Assembly: GCA_036898135.1 (NCBI GenBank) | Contig: CM072515.1 | Coordinates: 75,487,072-75,551,071 of the forward strand | Origin: Oncomelania hupensis | Lineage: Eukaryota; Mollusca; Gastropoda; Littorinimorpha; Pomatiopsidae | Length of the DNA stretch: 64,000 nucleotides | Direction: 5' to 3' | In this document: piece by piece, positions 32,640 through 43,966 of the stretch | Layout: every line of letters begins with the position of its first letter | Numbering within the stretch: the first letter of the stretch is position 1 | Position numbers and translations under genes: made by a program | The notes under the pieces: generated by a model | The model's database searches: none | What the model saw: only the letters and a program-made list of their open reading frames with translations | What the model was told of the DNA's origin: nothing

Positions 32640-33104
32640 GCAGCCATTATGGTGCAATACCAGAATGTCTCTCTACTACAAATCTCTTAACGACTCTTCT
32701 CCTCTCTATCTCTCCAACTTACTTCACCCTCTCGCTCCCTACGCTTTGCCTCCGACCCTCTCCGCCTCCGCATCCCTCGCTCTCAACTCAGCATTTTTGG
32801 GTCCCACTCCTCAGTGGTCGGCCCATTTATCTGGAACACTCTCCCTCGAAAACTCTTCTCCCTCCAGTCCGCCCGCAGAACTTACCTTTGTCACCAGTTC
32901 TAGCACTCCGACACCACCACACACCTCCCCAGTAGTTTCTTGCTTATAATATCTGTACATGTTATGAGTTTTGCATAAGAATGCAACTTCGAGTTTACAT
33001 CGTATGTGAGTCATTATTTAATAGCGTGTACATGCGGGCATGATTTGTGAGTTTGCGCTTTAAGTTATAATTATTATAATATAAAAGCATTATAAATAAC
33101 GTAA
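32640..33104 (+). pseudogene. 3' end of a CR1/L2-group LINE, frameshifted
   Basis: Conceptual translation, with changes of frame, gives YKSLNDSSPLYLSNLL, then an Arg/Ser-rich segment and a block that includes PFIWNTLP. These are C-terminal hallmarks of CR1/L2-group LINE proteins; compare the CAPRQWNTLP block of the 10.9-kb LINE. An (att)n run follows at about 33105-33122, shared with the adjoining minus-strand LINE. Only the last ~150 residues remain. Confidence 0.6.
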
Positions 33105-33331
33105 TTATTATTATTATTATATTCCAAGTGCCCTCTCCATGAGCTTAACTTCCTTAAGCTCAAATGTAGTACAAATGCATAAAGCCTAGTTCCTCTTTAC
33201 GCGCTTCAGCTAATCAGAGGAGGTTTTGCTTCCAATGCTTAGACCACATTGAGTGTAATTTATTATATGTACTACATGGGTAGTCAGTCTTATCAATAAA
33301 ATCCAAACTAAACAAAACATGTCGATACGAT

Positions 33332-35881
33332 TTATATGCGATAAAACAAACCAACATCATGTAAAAATTGAAACAGATGTTGACCATTACATACTTTAAA
33401 AATCTCTTTGAAAGGTATGGAACCAAAATATGTTTCTCTTTCCTCTATCAGATCAGCACACTCAGACATAAAATGGCGAACGGAAAAGGATTGATCACAT
33501 GCAAAGCACCATGGTGGTTCTTCTCCTTTTAAAAGGAAACTGTAGGTGACATAAGTATGCCCAATATGAAGGCGAGATAACACTGTTTCTTCTTTGCGAG
33601 TGGATGCAAAGTTAGGCAAAGAAGTGGACAAATCGGGAAGAATTTGAAATAATTTGTTGTTGACATGGTTAGACCAGTCAGTCTGCCACAATCGTTTACA
33701 ATATGATCCAGTCATACAACGTAGGTCAGAGTAAGGCACAAACTGGAAAATCTCTGGAGGGAAATCGAGATGCAGAGCATCTTTAGCCGCCCTGTCTACT
33801 GCAATATTGCCGCGGATGCCCATGTGACCAGGGACCCACACAAAAACTATCTTTTTACCCTCAGAAACAAGTTGTGTATGGAGGTCATGGATCTCCGCCA
33901 GAAAAGGGTGTGATATCTTTCTCGTGGAAAGAGCCTGAAGTGCTGACAATGAATCAGACATGATTAAAAATGAGGTTCTTTTGGATTGATAAACTTGTTT
34001 CAGAGCTAAATGAATTGCCTTGAGCTCAGCTGTATAAACAGAACAAAAATCAGGTAAACGCTGTTGCAAAGGCTGGTCTAAGTGTCTCCCAGAGACCGAC
34101 GCAGCAGCAACTGAATCTCCTTTCTTTGACCCGTCTGTAAAAAGTTGTTCATATCCTGGGTATAAAGCACACTGTTCTAAATAAAGTTGGTTATATACGG
34201 TTTCGGATGTAGTGTTTTTAAGGAAAGCGGACAACTGCCAATTAATGTTTGGGATACATAATTTCCATGGGGGAGCTTCAGTCCGAAGTTCATCGTCGTT
34301 GATGGAAGCAACATCAATGTCTGCTTTTTCCAGATGAGCTTGCATTCTGATGCCAAACGGAGGAATTGTGTTAGGTTTGGCTTCAAATTTCTGAACAAAA
34401 TCTGGGTTGAAAACACAGTCATAAGCAGGGTTCATGGGATCAGTTTTTAATTTTAAATAGTAATTCATTGACAATTTTGTACGTCTAAGCTCCAGCGGGG
34501 GTTCGTTAGCTTCCACGTAAAGGCTTTCACAAGGGGAGGTGCGAAAAGCACCCAAAGCAATGCGTAATGCCTGATGAGCAACTGGATCTAGCATCTGAAG
34601 ATAAGATTTTCTAGCAGAACCATAAACAATGCAACCATAGTCTAACTTGGATCTAATTAAAGAACGATATAACAGCAATAAAGTTTTCTTGTCAGCACCC
34701 CAGTCTGTACCACTGATAACCTTGAGCAAATTGCAGGCTTGTTGACATTTAGTTTTCAAAATTTTCAGATGAGGAATGAAAGATAGCTTTTGATCAAAAA
34801 TAACACCCAAAAATTTGACTTGTTGGACTGCCTTTATTGGAGTTTTATTGAGGGTAATATTAGGATCTTGAATAATTCCCCGGTGCTTGGAAAAGTGAAT
34901 ACATTCAGTTTTCGCTTCAGAAAATTTAAAACCATTTTGTAAAACCCAGTCTTCAACGGCCTTGACACATAACTGTAGCTGACGTTCTGCAGATGCCAAA
35001 GTTTTACCTTTGGCTACTAACGCAAAATCGTCAACAAACAAAGAATTGTCAATTCCCCGTTTAATGGAACGAACAATATTATTTATTTTAATATTAAACA
35101 GCAAGGGAGACAAGATGCTACCCTGAGGCACTCCCATCTCCTGTTCCCTCATATCTGACAAAGATCCCCCAACCTTAACCTGAAAGAGTCTGTCCGTTAG
35201 AAAATTGGATATAAACAGAGGTAAATGTCCCTTCAAACCCATTTCTTGTAAATCTGAAAGAATGCCATATTTCCATGTGGTATCATAAGCTTTTTCCAAA
35301 TCAAACATGATGGCAACGACATGTTCACCCTGGACGAACGCGTTACGGATAAAAGTTTCCAGTCGCACCAGGTGGTCAACAGTACTTCGACCACTTCGAA
35401 AGCCACACTGAGTGTTGGATAAAATATTATTTGTTTCTAGATACCACAGTAAACGAGAATAAACCATTCTTTCTAGCGTCTTGCATAAGCAAGACGTTAA
35501 GGCTATTGGTCTATAGTTTGTCGGGTTAGTATGGTCTTTGCCAGGTTTAGGGATGGGTACAATAATGGCCTTTCTCCAGGAGGGAGGAAAGGTGCCAGTG
35601 ATCCAGAGCTGATTGAAGATGTCCAGCAGTTGAGACCGTGAGTACCTTGTTAAATGTCTGAGAAATTGATAATGTACATCATCCGGTCCAACTGCTGAAT
35701 CTGCACTTTTGTTAATTGCATCGTCAAGCTCGACTAATGAAAACGGAATGTTGTAATCTTCAGAATTATCGGAGGTAAGCCTTTTCTGTATGTACCAACT
35801 GTGATTCATCAAACTGTCAGTATGAATAAAAGCACTAGATATTACACATATGTCGTATACATATGTCGTGTACATTTTCAC
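33332..35881 (-). pseudogene. Nimb-like LINE, 5'-truncated: reverse transcriptase and RNase H
   Basis: The frame is open for 849 codons but lacks the endonuclease expected upstream; element homology probably starts near 35815, and the first ~20 residues are flanking sequence. The reverse transcriptase has KAIIVPIPKPGKDHTNP near 100, MGVPQGSILSPLLFN, and a catalytic FVDDFALVAKG near 284. An RNase H domain follows at about 578-710, with TDGS, TAELKAI, SDSLSAL and NIAVDRAAK supplying the D-E-D-D set. A CxxC...HxxxxC knuckle (CFACDQSFSVRHFMSEC) lies near the end. The 3' region runs to about 33105, with a (taa)n tail. LINEs of the I group, including Nimb of molluscs, have this RT-RNase H-knuckle order. 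It cannot nick DNA by itself as it stands. Confidence 0.85.
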
Positions 35882-37975
35882 TTCATTTCAAAGACTACGG
35901 TATCGACTTCGGGTGGACTGGAGGTTAGCGAGCGCTCCTCCGCCCGTCGACGCTCATCTCTAGTTGCAACGTTACTGGCATCCAGTGCCAGCTTGTGCAT
36001 AGACCCACCTCCCACATCTAACGAGGTAGTGTGATTTTGTATTGTAAGCCACGCACACGCCCGCGAGGTCAACCCCTCCACCCAAACCTCCCCCCCAAAA
36101 AAAGGGGGAGAAACTCTTTCTCCCTCAAAGAGAGGGGCCGAGAGCAAAGCCCCTGCCGGTTCCTCAAAAAATCTTGTCAGGACAGCGGAGCAACCAAGGG
36201 GGCAAGCTCGCCCTCGCCCTCTCCTTTTCCCACACACCCCCCTTCCGAGTAGGGGAGGAGGAAGGTAACCCACAGCGCCGTGCGCGGCCGACAAGCTAAT
36301 ATAAAAATAAAATCAAATAAAATAAAAACCTCTTCTCTCTTTTCTTGTCTATGTGTTTTGAATGCATTTTTCTTGCGATCATGTACATTTATATTTTCTC
36401 CGACTCCACGGTCAACTCCTATAGCAACGACCAGGAATGGAGACCTCACGTACACCTCGATCAGTGTAAAGAACCTCTTCCCAATCTCCCTCCTGGTCCA
36501 TTACATTCCACAGACCGTGGAGCAGACAAAATCTACTCTGCCTTGCTTGCACCCGTTTTAATGTGTTACTTGTCTGTTATGCCTTGTGTTAATAATTCCT
36601 CCACAATAAAGGAAAACATTCACACATTCTGTCACTCGCAGGAAAGTTAGAAAGAATTTTTACTACAATAACAAACAGATCTAGCGCAGATAGAAACGAT
36701 ACGAAAAACCACACGAATAGAATACTAGTAATGTAGACGTTAAGCTAAACAAAAACTCTTGCTTTGACCGTTCAAACGTTGAATTTACTTATTTTCTTCA
36801 ACTCATGAAATCAATTTCTTTGTTATATAAAAATAATACAATGTAGCCAATATAACAATTATTTTACACTACACCACAATTTTAATTATTTCCAGGCAGC
36901 GGAAAAAAATATATGTTCTGAACTTCTGGGGAATTTTACATTTCAGAATTATTTCTTTCAATTTACGTTGAGGGTTTTCTCAATAAGAAGAGAAAATAAA
37001 ATCTAATTTATAAATTACTAACATTTTATAACTATAACTTCTTCAACAAAATAACTGAACAATTCTAACTGTCGAATACTATTTACAAAATTTAGAATTT
37101 TGTAAGGTAAAATAATTTTATAAAATTTACTTTCGTTTTTATATTCTTATCAATTTCGATCTAACATTTTACTGACACTTCCACTTTTCTTTTTAACGTG
37201 AGCAAGGCCGGGCTATTATCTTAGGTAAATTCTGCTTTGGTTAGGATCTAAAGTCACAAACAATAATAAAAAGACTTCTATAGTTTTTAAAAGGAAATAA
37301 GCTCACGGGTGCTATCGGTTATCAAAACGATTTGAGACACACCATTTCTGCTCAGAAACGGTCCTTTTATTACGGCATCTAAGCAAAACATAGCCGTTGG
37401 CCAATGAAATCTCTGCCAGCAGACCATGTTTTGAAGCAAGAAGACCCGGATGTCGTTGCCCTCTACACAATTTGGCTGTGCAAAGCGACAGAGGCACCGC
37501 GAACGATCTAAGATTTCTACTTGTTCAAAGGTTGACAGTGATTAATTTCCGGTGCAAAACATGCGTCAGTTTTGTCGGACTTCTAACATCAACGGAGCAC
37601 TGGGCTTATTATTAAATTACGAAAGAAAATTGGATTGCTAAATCGGACACAGATGGACCCATTTGACCCAGTTGGGGACCATTCTCTATACATAGGTAAG
37701 TGTCGACACAAGTTCAATTGTCACTCAAATACACTTCATAACTATAAGTTTTATGATGAGACCTGCTGGCAAACTTCAGTTAACAACTAACAAACTGTCA
37801 AGAAAAGATTCTGAGTTCCCAATTTTCCCTCAAACTAAATAAAAAAAACGATGCACAGGCAACAGTAGAAAACAAATCTCGCTGGTTAACACGCTAAATT
37901 TCGAGACTTTTGGCACACTAAACTTCGAATCCTTTTTAAAAATAAATTAAACATTTTCACACAATTACACTATAA
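35882..37975. other. Unassigned stretch with a GC-rich block
   Basis: About 36030-36290 is GC-rich and keeps overlapping frames open on both strands (138 codons minus, 73 plus) without a recognised domain. An aataaa signal lies near 36605. The remainder is AT-rich and featureless to my eye. It could contain a host promoter or an LTR, but I cannot show either. Confidence 0.3.
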
Positions 37976-38343
37976 AGAAATATGTATGACGTAAGTCAGT
38001 GATGACGATCTTTAGTTCGATTGGTGTTCTAAATTGTTCGGGAGTATCAAGAGACTATAAAAGTGCCGCGCTGTTTCAAAGGTGGAGAGTTGTTGTAGAT
38101 TGTTGTTGATAGTAAGTTGGAAAGTAAATTTGAAAGTGGAAAAGCGATTGAGCGATTGTATGCAGTTGTTGATGTGTGCTGAATAAAAGTGGAAAACTTC
38201 ATACGTCGACTTTGTGACTTGTATGCTGTTTGAACGGGTTGCGTGGATAAACGAATCTGAGTTACACAACTATCAGGAATTCAAGCATCGGGGCTGAATC
38301 AAATACTGATAGAAAAAACACCAACATCAAACGGAGTGTAACA
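37976..38343 (+). mobile_element. 5' LTR (truncated) of the Gmr1-type retrotransposon
   Basis: The 368-bp stretch matches the 3' part of the full LTR at 43311-43952 and ends in the same gtgtaaca. It contains a tgacgtaagtcagtgatgac cluster (CRE/AP-1-like words), a tataaaag box near 38055, and an aataaa signal near 38180. The first ~270 bp of the LTR are missing, and a ~20-bp segment near 43615 of the 3' LTR is absent here, so the two LTRs are no longer identical. Confidence 0.88.
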
Positions 38344-38876
38344 TTTGGGGGGCCAAGCCGAGATTCACGCCATAGCCAAGGGTTCAACTGCTACAACAAG
38401 CGAGTCAACGTTACGAGAGGCAGTCATCGAGGGTAGCCGCCATCAAGTTGCGTCGAGAGGGGCCAACATACTGGGACTACATCACCGATAGGTTCGGGTT
38501 GACTGCAAGGGCGTGTAGTCGCTGAAGAGTTGCTTCGTGAGCGAACAACAGATCGGGACTACGTGGCTGCCGTAAGACTACGTCGAGGGACAGTCTCGGA
38601 GCTACATCGCCAGTTTCACAGAGAGCGACGAGCGGACGTCGCGTCTACTTCAGCATAGGAGCGTGTACATCAACACCAGCGTGGTGCAGCGTCGCATACG
38701 ACGAGGACAGAGGGGCCTGCGTCAGCGAAAGCGACTACTGACAAGCATCAGCGCTACTGCAGAAAGCGTGCTGTTCTAGAACAGTCTAGAAGGGTGCAGC
38801 ACAGTCAAGAACTTTCTAGAAAAGAACCTTCCAGAAAAGAACTTTCCAGAAAGGAACTTTCCAGAAAAGCATTAAG
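38344..38876 (+). other. Primer-binding-like site and leader of the retrotransposon
   Basis: Two bases after the LTR comes tggggggccaagcc, in the position and with the TGG start of a tRNA primer-binding site. The leader that follows is non-coding and is shared with the remnant at 24480-24818. Near its end a tctagaa/ttcc word repeats several times (38775-38870). Confidence 0.6.
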
Positions 38877-41669
38877 ATGGCTGATTTCTGGCAGAAAGGA
38901 GTTGAACTGAATCTAAAAGGCAAACAGCTGACGGAGTACGTCAAATCCCAGGAGAGAATACAAGAACGAGAATTAGAAGAGCAGCGTCGCCGTGAAAGAA
39001 AGAGAATTGGAAGAGAAGCGTCTAGAAAAAGAAATAGAACTAGAACAGAAGCGTCTAGAAGTAGAAGAACAACGTCGCCGAGAAGAAAGAGAAGAACAGC
39101 GGCAGCGTGAAGAAAGAGAAGAGGAACGCAGGCGTGAAGAAAGGGAAGCTGAGCGTCAGTTCCAGTTAGAGATGGCGCGCATCCAACAACAGCAGCACGC
39201 GCCACACGTTATCAGCGACTTCAAAGCTCCAAAATTGCCAGCATTCGTCGACGAAAAGGACCAGATCGACAGTTATTTGGCGAGATTTGAAAGGTTTGCC
39301 AAAAGCTCTAACTGGCAACCTCAAGACTGGGCGATTCGACTAAGTGCACTTCTGACAGGGCAAGCACTCGACGTCTACACCAGATTGTCGGACGATGACG
39401 CTAAAGACTACGACGTCTTGAAAGAGGCCCTATTGCAGTGCTACAACTTTACAGAGAAGGGCTACCGTAAACGCTTCCGTGAATGCCGGCCTAAGTCAGA
39501 CGAGACGCCAAAGCAGTTTGTGGAGCGCCTGTCGTCATATCTACACAAGTGGGTGGAATTATCAGGTAAAGGGAAGACTTACGAGAGTCTCCATGAGCTG
39601 ATCGTGAGGGAACAATTACTCAACGCCTGCCCTAAGGACCTCGCGACCCACTTGGAAATACAAAAGTTACAGACGCTAAAAGACGTTGCTGAGGCTGCTG
39701 AAAGATATCTCATCGCTCATGAGAAAACGTTGGGGCCACCCAGCGCGACGAAACACTTTCAGAAGACGGCAAGCCATGGGAACCAGATCCAGGGGAGCCA
39801 GACGAGCCAGAGACACACTGACTCCACGCCTCCTCCCAGGGAAGGGCATTCAAGAGGCTGTTTCACCTGCAACGCTACAGACCACAGAGCGGCTAACTGT
39901 CCTCAAAACAAAAGTAGCGGACAGCGGAGCAGTATGGACAATGCAGCGGCGGGCAACCGGCAGAGGCGGTTCTCCAATCAACGGCAATCCAGTAGATCTG
40001 ACCATCAAGTGTGCGGCGGGAGCGTCATTCTTCCGAGTGAGACCGAGCGCGCAGCTACTCCTGCGGACGTGCAAGAGTGCATAACCGATGGCCAACTTCT
40101 CCTTGCCAACGGAAAATCCATCCCCGTCGTCGCCAGCGCAGCTGTGACCGTCCAGAACATGCCTGTTTCAAAGGGACGCGTCGGAAATCATGAAGTGACT
40201 GTCTTAAGAGACTCTGGCTGCAGTGGGGTCATCGTCAAAGAAGACCTAATCGCTAAAGAACAGTTCACTGGCGATTCAAAATGGACACTTATGGCCGACA
40301 GCAAATGTGTGAGAGCGCCAGTTGCGAAGATTCATGTCAACACCCCTTTCTACATAGGCGAAGTAGAAGCGGTTTGCCTGAAAAAGCCGCTATACGATTT
40401 GATGATCGGGAATATCGACGGCGCGAGACGACCCAACGACCCCGATCCAGAGTGGAGTCCTGCCTCAACTCAACACGTCGAAGTTGTGGAGGAGGATCCA
40501 TTGCCATTTCCCGATGGAGACCTTACAGAGCTGCTAAGGGACAATGTGGCTACTCCGGCTCAGCCCTGCCGACCAGAGATCGTCGGTGCTGCTACTACCA
40601 GGGCCCAGGCCAAGAGAGACAAGACGTCTACACCACTGAAGGTCGCCGACAACTCCAAAGCTGCCATCGTGGACAGAGATAAGCTGATCCAGCTCCAGGA
40701 AGCTGATAGCACTTTAAACAAGTACAGGAACCGCCAAGACCACGTGACCAAAGGCAGTGGCACGGTCTATTTTGAGGTGAAGGCCAAGATCCTGTATAGA
40801 ATCTTCCAGCACCCGAGGGTCAACGGAGGTAAACCACTACGTCAAGTTTTGGAACCGTTACCCCTAAGGCGCCAGGTGATGGAAGTAGCGCATGACTCAA
40901 TCATGGGAGGTCACCTAGGCATCAAGAAGACGTCAGACAGAATCCAGGCGGTGTTCTACTGGCCAGGACTTCATGCGGACGTCAGCCGTTTCTGCCGATC
41001 ATGTGACATTTGCCAGAAGACCATACCTCGAGGAAGGGTCCCGAAAGTGCCTATGCAGAGGATGCCTCTGATCGACCGACCTTTCAAGAGGGTGGCCTTA
41101 GACTTAATCAGCGAAATAAGACCTCCGAGTGAAGAAGGTCATCGGTGGGTACTGACTTTAGTGGACTATGCGACTCGGTACCCAGAAGCAGTGCCTCTGA
41201 AGAAGATTGACACTGAAACTGTTGCAGAGGCGCTGGTGGACATGTTCAGCAGACTTGGAGTGCCTGAAGAAATTCTGACAGACCTCGGGACGCAGTTCGT
41301 CTCTGACTGCATGAAGGAGGTCAACAGACTGCTGAGCATCCGGCATTTAACTACGACACCCTACCATCCAATGTGCAACGGGCTCGTCGAAAAGTTCAAT
41401 GCTACGCTGAAGTACACCCTGAAGAAACTGTGCAGCGAGCAGCCCAGACAATGGCATCGCTACATCAACGCCCTACTTTTCGCCTACAGAGAAGTACTGC
41501 AGGAGTCCACCGGCTTTTCTCCGTTCGAGCTGCTGTACGGAAGAACCATCCGAGGGCCGATGCACATCCTGAAAGAACTGTGGACGAAAGAAGTAGAGAC
41601 CCCAGATGTGAAGAACAGCTACCAGTACGTGTTTGAGCTACGGGAGAAGCTGGAGCAGACTCTCGAGAT
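38877..41669 (+). pseudogene. Gmr1-type gag-protease-integrase (5' part of a broken pol)
   Basis: Gag starts at the ATG at 38877 (MADFWQKG). A one-base frame change near 38992 joins it to the main frame, which runs to 41669 and is then cut by RepA. Residue numbers count from 38992. A charged coiled coil (1-60) is followed by a capsid with a SCAN-like segment at about 150-245 (KRFRECRP, FVERLSSYL), a CX2CX4HX4C knuckle at 290-303 and a protease-like DSG near 407. An H2C2 integrase zinc domain lies at about 633-672 and an integrase core with D near 703, D near 762 and E near 798 (D-35-E spacing). No reverse transcriptase lies between protease and integrase, which is the unusual pol order of Gmr1-type Ty3/gypsy elements. 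The element is inactive as it stands. Confidence 0.88.
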
Positions 41670-42366
41670 TGATTGATTTATTGTTGCTTTAGGTCCAGCG
41701 GACTCTTCCGAGCCAAATCAGGACCGGACAACCCCCGATCCGCATAAAAGATCTGTTGAAACAACCCCAGTGGGAAAATTGAATGCCCTCCACCGGCCAG
41801 TCACTTTACAATAAAGACATCCCACGCGAGGGACGGCTGAGGGTTGACCTCAACTACGCGAACCCCCGGTTACAAAAACAAAATAGAATACAAACATCAT
41901 TATAAATCATCAACAAAACGCATACATATAAAATGCCTATAGTGCTAAATAGTACAATCATAGGAAGCCCTAGTGACCACCCGGCAGAAAGCGTCCAACA
42001 CTCCCAAGCTGATCCAACAGACCCCATACACAAACAAGGAGTCTTGTCCAGGAAGAGTTTTCAAGAAAAAAGGTTGGTCTTTGATCTAGCGAAGAAGAAG
42101 ATAGTATAGCAGAGTGAAGGACAGAGCAGGAATAGGAAAGAGTAAATGAGGAAGACAGCGACAGTGGGAATTTAAAGCACTAAATTTCCATAAAGTGGGG
42201 ATACTATTTATACTGAAAACCCCCGGCACTCCAACGGGGGTACTGTTGCCGCAGTGAATCTGTCTTGCCTATAAAGGAAAGACAGGTTTTCAACTGTGGC
42301 TTTCACTTTTCCCTTTATAGGTTTGAACAATCTACAGTGGCAAGATTGCTCATGACCCCAAGGGGT
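41670..42366 (-). mobile_element. RepA retroposon, full-length copy 3, inside gypsy pol
   Basis: The 697-bp insertion is flanked by the 12-bp direct repeat gactctcgagat at 41658-41669 and 42367-42378. The pol reading frame is the same on both sides, so the insertion is the sole cause of the break at this point. Sense-strand features include a 12-bp terminal hairpin, an accccc/gggggt stem near 42223-42242, and an inverted pair at 42268-42280 and 42308-42321. Confidence 0.96.
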
Positions 42367-43117
42367 GACTCTCGAGATAGCCAGAGAAAACCTGAAGAAG
42401 TCCCAAGACTGTGGAAAGCACTACTACGATCGTAGGGCCGTGAACAGGAAGTTCAAACCTGGCAACAAAGTGCTGGTGCTGCTACCTACTGATCATAATA
42501 AGTTGCCGATGCAGTGGAAAGGCCCTTACGAAGTGGAGACCGTGGTGGGGATCAACGACTACAAGGTGAAGGTCGGCCAGCATTCCAAGATATACCACAC
42601 CAACCTCCTTAAGCTGTACGTGGAAAAGCAATCAGAGACTGTGCATGCAGCAACAGCAGCTGAGATCGACAACAGCTTTGGCAGCGAAGAACTGTTGGAA
42701 CTGGGAGACTTCCACAGCAAAGAAGGCATCGATGATGTTAAGCTAGGACCAAGCTTGACGGAAGGTCAAAAGATGGAGCTCAAGGACCTTATGGGCGAGT
42801 TTCCCCATAACTTCAATGATGTCCCAGGCTCTACGACTTTGGTCGGACATGAAGTCCAAACCCAGACCTGGAAGGAGCATCTGCAGACCTTGAGGGAGCT
42901 GTTCCACCGTCCCACAGAAGCCAACCTGACCATGAGACCCAGCAAATGCATTCTGGGAGCTGACAACGTCGACTTCATCGGATGTTCGATGGAAGAGGGA
43001 GACAACAGAGGATGCACTGACTCCAGGAAAGCCCATGAGATCACCGTCTTTGACCCTGGGCCGATGACAACTGCAACGGACAAGGGCGTCGTTTCCTTGC
43101 GGTTGGAAGAATATTGA
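42367..43117 (+). pseudogene. Gmr1-type pol, 3' part: integrase tail and deleted reverse transcriptase
   Basis: The frame continues the integrase after RepA. The first ~100 residues form the integrase C-terminus with a GPY/F-type module (WKGPYEVETVV) and the YHTNLLKLY motif. After a linker, about residues 128-165 match the N-terminal entry of a Ty3/gypsy reverse transcriptase (LTEGQKMELKDL, NDVPGSTTL). The next residues (WKEHLQTLRELF, KCILGADNVDFIG) belong to a segment normally found well downstream of the catalytic site. The palm with its YxDD motif, and all of RNase H, are therefore missing. The frame stays open across the deletion and ends at 43117. This shows integrase upstream of reverse transcriptase and confirms that the copy is defective. 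Confidence 0.88.
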
Positions 43118-43297
43118 CTGTGTGGATGAACTAAGAATATTGGTAATGACAGACTTGAAAATGAGAAACATTGACTCTGTGTGAATGAACTGTGAACATT
43201 GAAAGTGTTCAGACAGGCTGAAATAAGTCTTAATTCTGTACTTTGTTTGTGCATTACGTTTCAACGTTGTTGAAAGAAATTAAGTAAATTTCTTCTT

Positions 43298-43310
43298 GAG
43301 TGGGGGGTTA
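43298..43310 (+). other. Polypurine-tract-like sequence
   Basis: The sequence gagtggggggtta lies directly before the tgttac that opens the 3' LTR, where a plus-strand primer is expected. Confidence 0.7.
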
Positions 43311-43952
43311 TGTTACGTTGAAACGCGAACGATAGTATGCCTGAAGTGCGCACGATAGATCTAATCGTTTCGTTTTGCAAAGTATTCAATAATGGAGTTT
43401 ATTTACCTTTGATTTTAGTTTGCGTTGTGGTTAGAGGAAGCTTTGTATAACGTTGATAATTTTCGTTAGTCGATATTGTTGGAGGATCCTCTAGATCTCC
43501 TTGTTTACTATCGATCGAAGTTTCTTGATGGACGTAGATATTTTCGAACATTCTGGGACGAGAAGAAATATGTATGACGTAAGTCAGTGATGACGATCTT
43601 TAGTTCGATTGGTGGTAGTGCGTCATTTCTACCGTGTTCTAAATTGTTTGGGAGTATCAAGAGACTATAAAAGTGCCGCGCTGTTTCAAAGGTGGAGAGT
43701 TGTTGTAGATTGTTGTTGATAGTAAGTTGGAAAGTAAATTTGAGAGTGGAAAAGCGATTGAGCGATTGTATGCAGTTGTTGATGTGTGCTGAATAAAAGT
43801 GGAAAACTTCATACGTCAACTTTGTGACTTGTATGCTGTTTGAACGGGTTGCGTGGATAAACGAATCTGAGTTACACAACTATCAGGAATTCAAGCATCG
43901 GGGCTGAATCAAATACTGATAGAAAAACACCAACATCAAACGGAGTGTAACA
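43311..43952 (+). mobile_element. 3' LTR of the Gmr1-type retrotransposon
   Basis: The 642-bp LTR starts with tgttac and ends with gtaaca, a six-base inverted terminal pair with the usual TG...CA. It holds the tgacgtaagtcagtgatgac cluster near 43575, a tataaaag box near 43664 and an aataaa near 43792. Confidence 0.9.
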
Positions 43953-43966
43953 CTTGGTTCTAAATA

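Noticed and set aside
35878..36294. A 138-codon minus-strand ORF in a GC-rich block
   Set aside because: High GC keeps several overlapping frames open on both strands and no domain is recognised.
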